Assembly: GCA_900757695.1 (NCBI GenBank) | Contig: CAAEOU010000316.1 | Coordinates: 1-6,878 of the forward strand | Source: an uncultured Oscillospiraceae bacterium | Lineage (GTDB): Bacteria > Bacillota_A > Clostridia > Oscillospirales > Oscillospiraceae | Reading direction: 5' to 3' | Length of the DNA: 6,878 nucleotides | In this document: in pieces, positions 4,972 through 6,878 of the stretch | Layout of the letters: each line of letters opens with the position of its first letter | Position numbering within the stretch: position 1 is the first letter of the stretch | Notes under the pieces: generated by a model | The model's input: only the letters and a program-made list of their open reading frames with translations | Database searches by the model: none | What the model was told of the DNA's origin: nothing | Position numbers and translations under genes: made by a program

Positions 4972-5119
4972 AACATATGACTGCCTGACCTGCCCCTATC
5001 CCAGGCACAAAACGCCGGAGCTGATCTTCTGCGACGTGTGCATTCGCCGGATTTTGGAGGAACATGACGCAAGAAAAGCCGTATCAAAAGAGAAAAGCAG
5101 TAAAGCGCCAGACAAATAA
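4961..5119 (+). CDS. Small Cys4 zinc-binding-like protein (52 aa)
   Basis: The ATG at 4961 lies inside the end of parB and follows AAGGAG (4945-4950) by ten bases. The peptide has C8-x2-C11 and C24-x2-C27 (Y-D-C-L-T-C-P-Y...F-C-D-V-C-I-R-R), spaced like a treble-clef or zinc-ribbon knuckle, then a Lys/Glu/Ser-rich tail (R-K-A-V-S-K-E-K-S-S-K). It has no signal peptide or membrane segment. Coupling with parB suggests a role in the same partition or regulatory module, for example as a DNA- or protein-binding accessory, but this is inferred from position only. I do not recognise a named family. Confidence 0.75.
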   Translation: MEDKTYDCLTCPYPRHKTPELIFCDVCIRRILEEHDARKAVSKEKSSKAPDK

Positions 5120-5151
5120 AACACCAGCAACCGCTGTTCATATAGATCCGC

Positions 5152-5186
5152 AAAGGGCCTCTGTATCGCTGATGCAGGGGCCTTTT
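5152..5186 (+). terminator. Long hairpin terminator or attenuator after the parAB operon
   Basis: A 16-bp stem, all pairs possible with a few G-T wobbles (5152-5167 with 5171-5186), encloses a GCT loop and ends in TTTT followed by G. The short U-run may make it leaky, letting part of the parAB transcript continue into the adhesin gene 30 bases downstream. Confidence 0.75.
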
Positions 5187-5215
5187 GTCATACTTACCGA
5201 AAGGAATGTTGCAAC

Positions 5216-6878
5216 ATGAAGTACAAACAAGCCCGGCGGCTCTTTGCCCTCCTACTGGTATTTGCCCTGGTCATTGGCCTTCTGCCCAGCGTTCTGGCGG
5301 ACAATGAGCCGGATATTTCAGCAGCAGAATCCGCAGAGGAAACGCTGGTGGATTCTCGGCAGGAGGATGAACCAGCCATTGCACCGCCAACACAATCCAT
5401 ATTGGAATCGGACGAGGCTGTAGAGAGTTCAGAGACAGAGACAGACGATAAAGCCGAAACGCCCACCTCCATGGACGGCGAAACCCTGACCCGCGTGGAC
5501 AACAATGGGCTTATGCTGCTGGGTGGCGGCGGCACCATGGGAAAGTCCACCTGTGTGACCTTCGCCGCCTACCAGTCTGGGCGATGGAAGTGCCACCGGT
5601 ATGAGGTGGACGGCTCGCACAGCTATGGCCACTATTTTTACACCAGCGAAATCGCCTACCACACCATTGACGGCGTGGACTCGTTTTGCATCGAGCCAAA
5701 CACCACCTCCCTGGGCGGGCAGTATTACACCTCATACACTGCCGATGAAGCCAGCAGCTCCTCCTATTGGCTTCTGGAGTTGGATGACCTCCAGCGCAGC
5801 CACATTCAGAAAATCCTTGCGTTTGGCTACCCGCAGGTGGATTATGGCTACAGCCGTCAGGTGCAGTATGCGGCTACCCAGGTGCTCATTTGGGAGGTCG
5901 TTTCTCACAGCCGCTACAATGCGGACATTAAATCCTGCACGGATTATGGACTGTACAGTAACGTTTACGCCGTGCTAGGGGCAGATTTTCAGAGCTGCTA
6001 CGACGGAATCCTCAATGCCATTTCCGTGTCGGATGGCACGGTGCCCAGCTTCGCTGGAGCGACTCAGAGCAATGCAAAACCCATCACACTTACATTAAAT
6101 AATTCCACTGGATGCTATGAGGGCAGCGTTCGGGACAACAACAGTGTGCTGTCCCACTTTACCTTTTCCGCCTCCGGGGTCAACTTCTCCCGCAACGGCA
6201 ATACATTATATATTTCCGTCCCCGCTTCCGGAGCTGATGCTGTGAAGGGACAGGTCATCACAGGTACCTCCGACCAGAAGCTCATGTCCACAAGCAACCC
6301 AACCATTTGGGAGAATCCCACCTACCAGACCGTCCTGACCTCCGGCGGCGCAGACTATCTTCATGCATATATTTCGCTGACCTGGGCGGATGCACCTAAA
6401 ACCGGGGACTTGGTTGTGTCGAAAGCCGTGAACTATGGCAGCTGGTCAGGATTCACCTTCCGACTCCACGGCACCAGCGACAAGGGGAATCCAGTGGATG
6501 TGACCGCCACCACCGGCTCCGACGGCAAGGCGTATTTCAAGGACATCGAGATTGGAACATATACCTTGGAGGAAGTCTCTCCCGGCAATGCATACATCCT
6601 GCCGGAGCCTCAGACCGTTACCATCCCCGGGAACGACATTGCCTACGCCACCATGGAGAACGTTTGGAAGCACTGGCGGGCAACCATTACAAAGGTGGAT
6701 GCTGACACCGGCAAGGCGTCTCCGCAGGGTGACGCAACACTGAACGGTGCCGAGTACACCTTGTACAAGTCCGGAAAGGCGGTTGCTACCTATGCCGTTT
6801 CCAACGGTGGCTTCACTACTGACCTGTTCCCATGCACCAAGGATGACGGCGTGTATACCCTCAAGGAGACGAAAGCGC
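5216..6878 (+). CDS. Secreted thioester/Cna-B (SpaA-like) surface adhesin, 3' end beyond window
   Basis: The ATG at 5216 is preceded by AAAGGA (5200-5205). A classical signal peptide follows (K/R-rich start, hydrophobic core about residues 9-23, cleavage likely after VLA28). Then come an acidic Glu/Asp/Ser/Thr linker (about 29-90) and a thioester domain (about 105-260). That domain has Cys158 in S-F-C-I-E-P-N and Gln222 in A-T-Q-V-L-I-W, the pair that forms the internal Cys-Gln thioester of TQXA adhesins. A middle beta-rich part runs to about 395. A Cna-B/SpaA domain follows (about 398-485) with isopeptide candidates Lys403, Glu453 (YTLEE) and Asn482 (M-E-N-V). A second begins at Lys493 (I-T-K-V-D) and reaches Glu551 at the edge. 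Such proteins bind host or partner surfaces covalently and are usually sortase-anchored. The expected repeats, LPxTG signal and tail lie beyond the window. Genes of this type commonly accompany parA/parB in Tn1549-like ICEs. Confidence 0.92.
   Translation, partial: MKYKQARRLFALLLVFALVIGLLPSVLADNEPDISAAESAEETLVDSRQEDEPAIAPPTQSILESDEAVESSETETDDKAETPTSMDGETLTRVDNNGLMLLGGGGTMGKSTCVTFAAYQSGRWKCHRYEVDGSHSYGHYFYTSEIAYHTIDGVDSFCIEPNTTSLGGQYYTSYTADEASSSSYWLLELDDLQRSHIQKILAFGYPQVDYGYSRQVQYAATQVLIWEVVSHSRYNADIKSCTDYGLYSNVYAVLGADFQSCYDGILNAISVSDGTVPSFAGATQSNAKPITLTLNNSTGCYEGSVRDNNSVLSHFTFSASGVNFSRNGNTLYISVPASGADAVKGQVITGTSDQKLMSTSNPTIWENPTYQTVLTSGGADYLHAYISLTWADAPKTGDLVVSKAVNYGSWSGFTFRLHGTSDKGNPVDVTATTGSDGKAYFKDIEIGTYTLEEVSPGNAYILPEPQTVTIPGNDIAYATMENVWKHWRATITKVDADTGKASPQGDATLNGAEYTLYKSGKAVATYAVSNGGFTTDLFPCTKDDGVYTLKETKA

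Noticed and set aside
5194..5735. Overlapping minus-strand open frames opposite the adhesin start
   Set aside because: They are antisense to the signal peptide and thioester domain of the adhesin, which has a ribosome binding site and continuous family motifs.

Overview
The window looks like accessory DNA of a gut-type Firmicute in class Clostridia (Oscillospiraceae/Lachnospiraceae-like). The grounds are Gram-positive Shine-Dalgarno sites, a ParA/ParB pair and a thioester/Cna-B surface protein of the kind carried by Tn1549-like integrative conjugative elements (ICEs), and zinc-ribbon and DUF5067-like genes typical of these bacteria. No species can be named from the sequence alone.

The window is a mosaic of four blocks. 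(1) Positions 1-797: a minus-strand SLOG/DUF1273-like gene (running off the left edge) and a divergent 67-aa XRE-type HTH regulator. They share a compact control region with facing promoters and a palindrome in the spacer of the SLOG promoter. A strong terminator follows the regulator. (2) Positions 798-2331: gene debris. A strong hairpin at 818-850 is followed by a minus-strand scrap resembling a relaxase C-terminus (878-1087). This is joined directly to a 5'-truncated DUF5067-like gene on the plus strand, then to a TFIIB-type zinc-ribbon gene that is cut off after about 171 codons. (3) Positions 2332-2588: the 3' half of an initiator tRNA (CAT anticodon, three G-C pairs in the anticodon stem, through CCA) without a 5' half, its terminator, a pair of 9-bp direct repeats and a second terminator. 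This looks like the att scar of an element that integrates into tRNA-fMet. (4) Positions 2589-6878: the start of an ICE-like module. It holds a ParB gene interrupted after codon 118 by the 5' end of a group II intron, then intact parA, an intact overlapping parB with a TTG start, a 52-aa Cys4 protein, a hairpin, and a large secreted thioester/Cna-B adhesin that runs off the right edge.

ParA, the second ParB and the Cys4 protein form a translationally coupled operon, probably for maintenance of the element or regulation of its genes. The surface protein is the expected adhesion cargo of such an element. No wholly new system is proven. The points most worth checking are the SLOG/HTH pair with its promoter-embedded operator, the initiator-tRNA att scar, and the parB-intron fragment-parA-parB arrangement. 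The closely spaced truncations could also reflect a mis-assembly, so the junctions need read-level confirmation.
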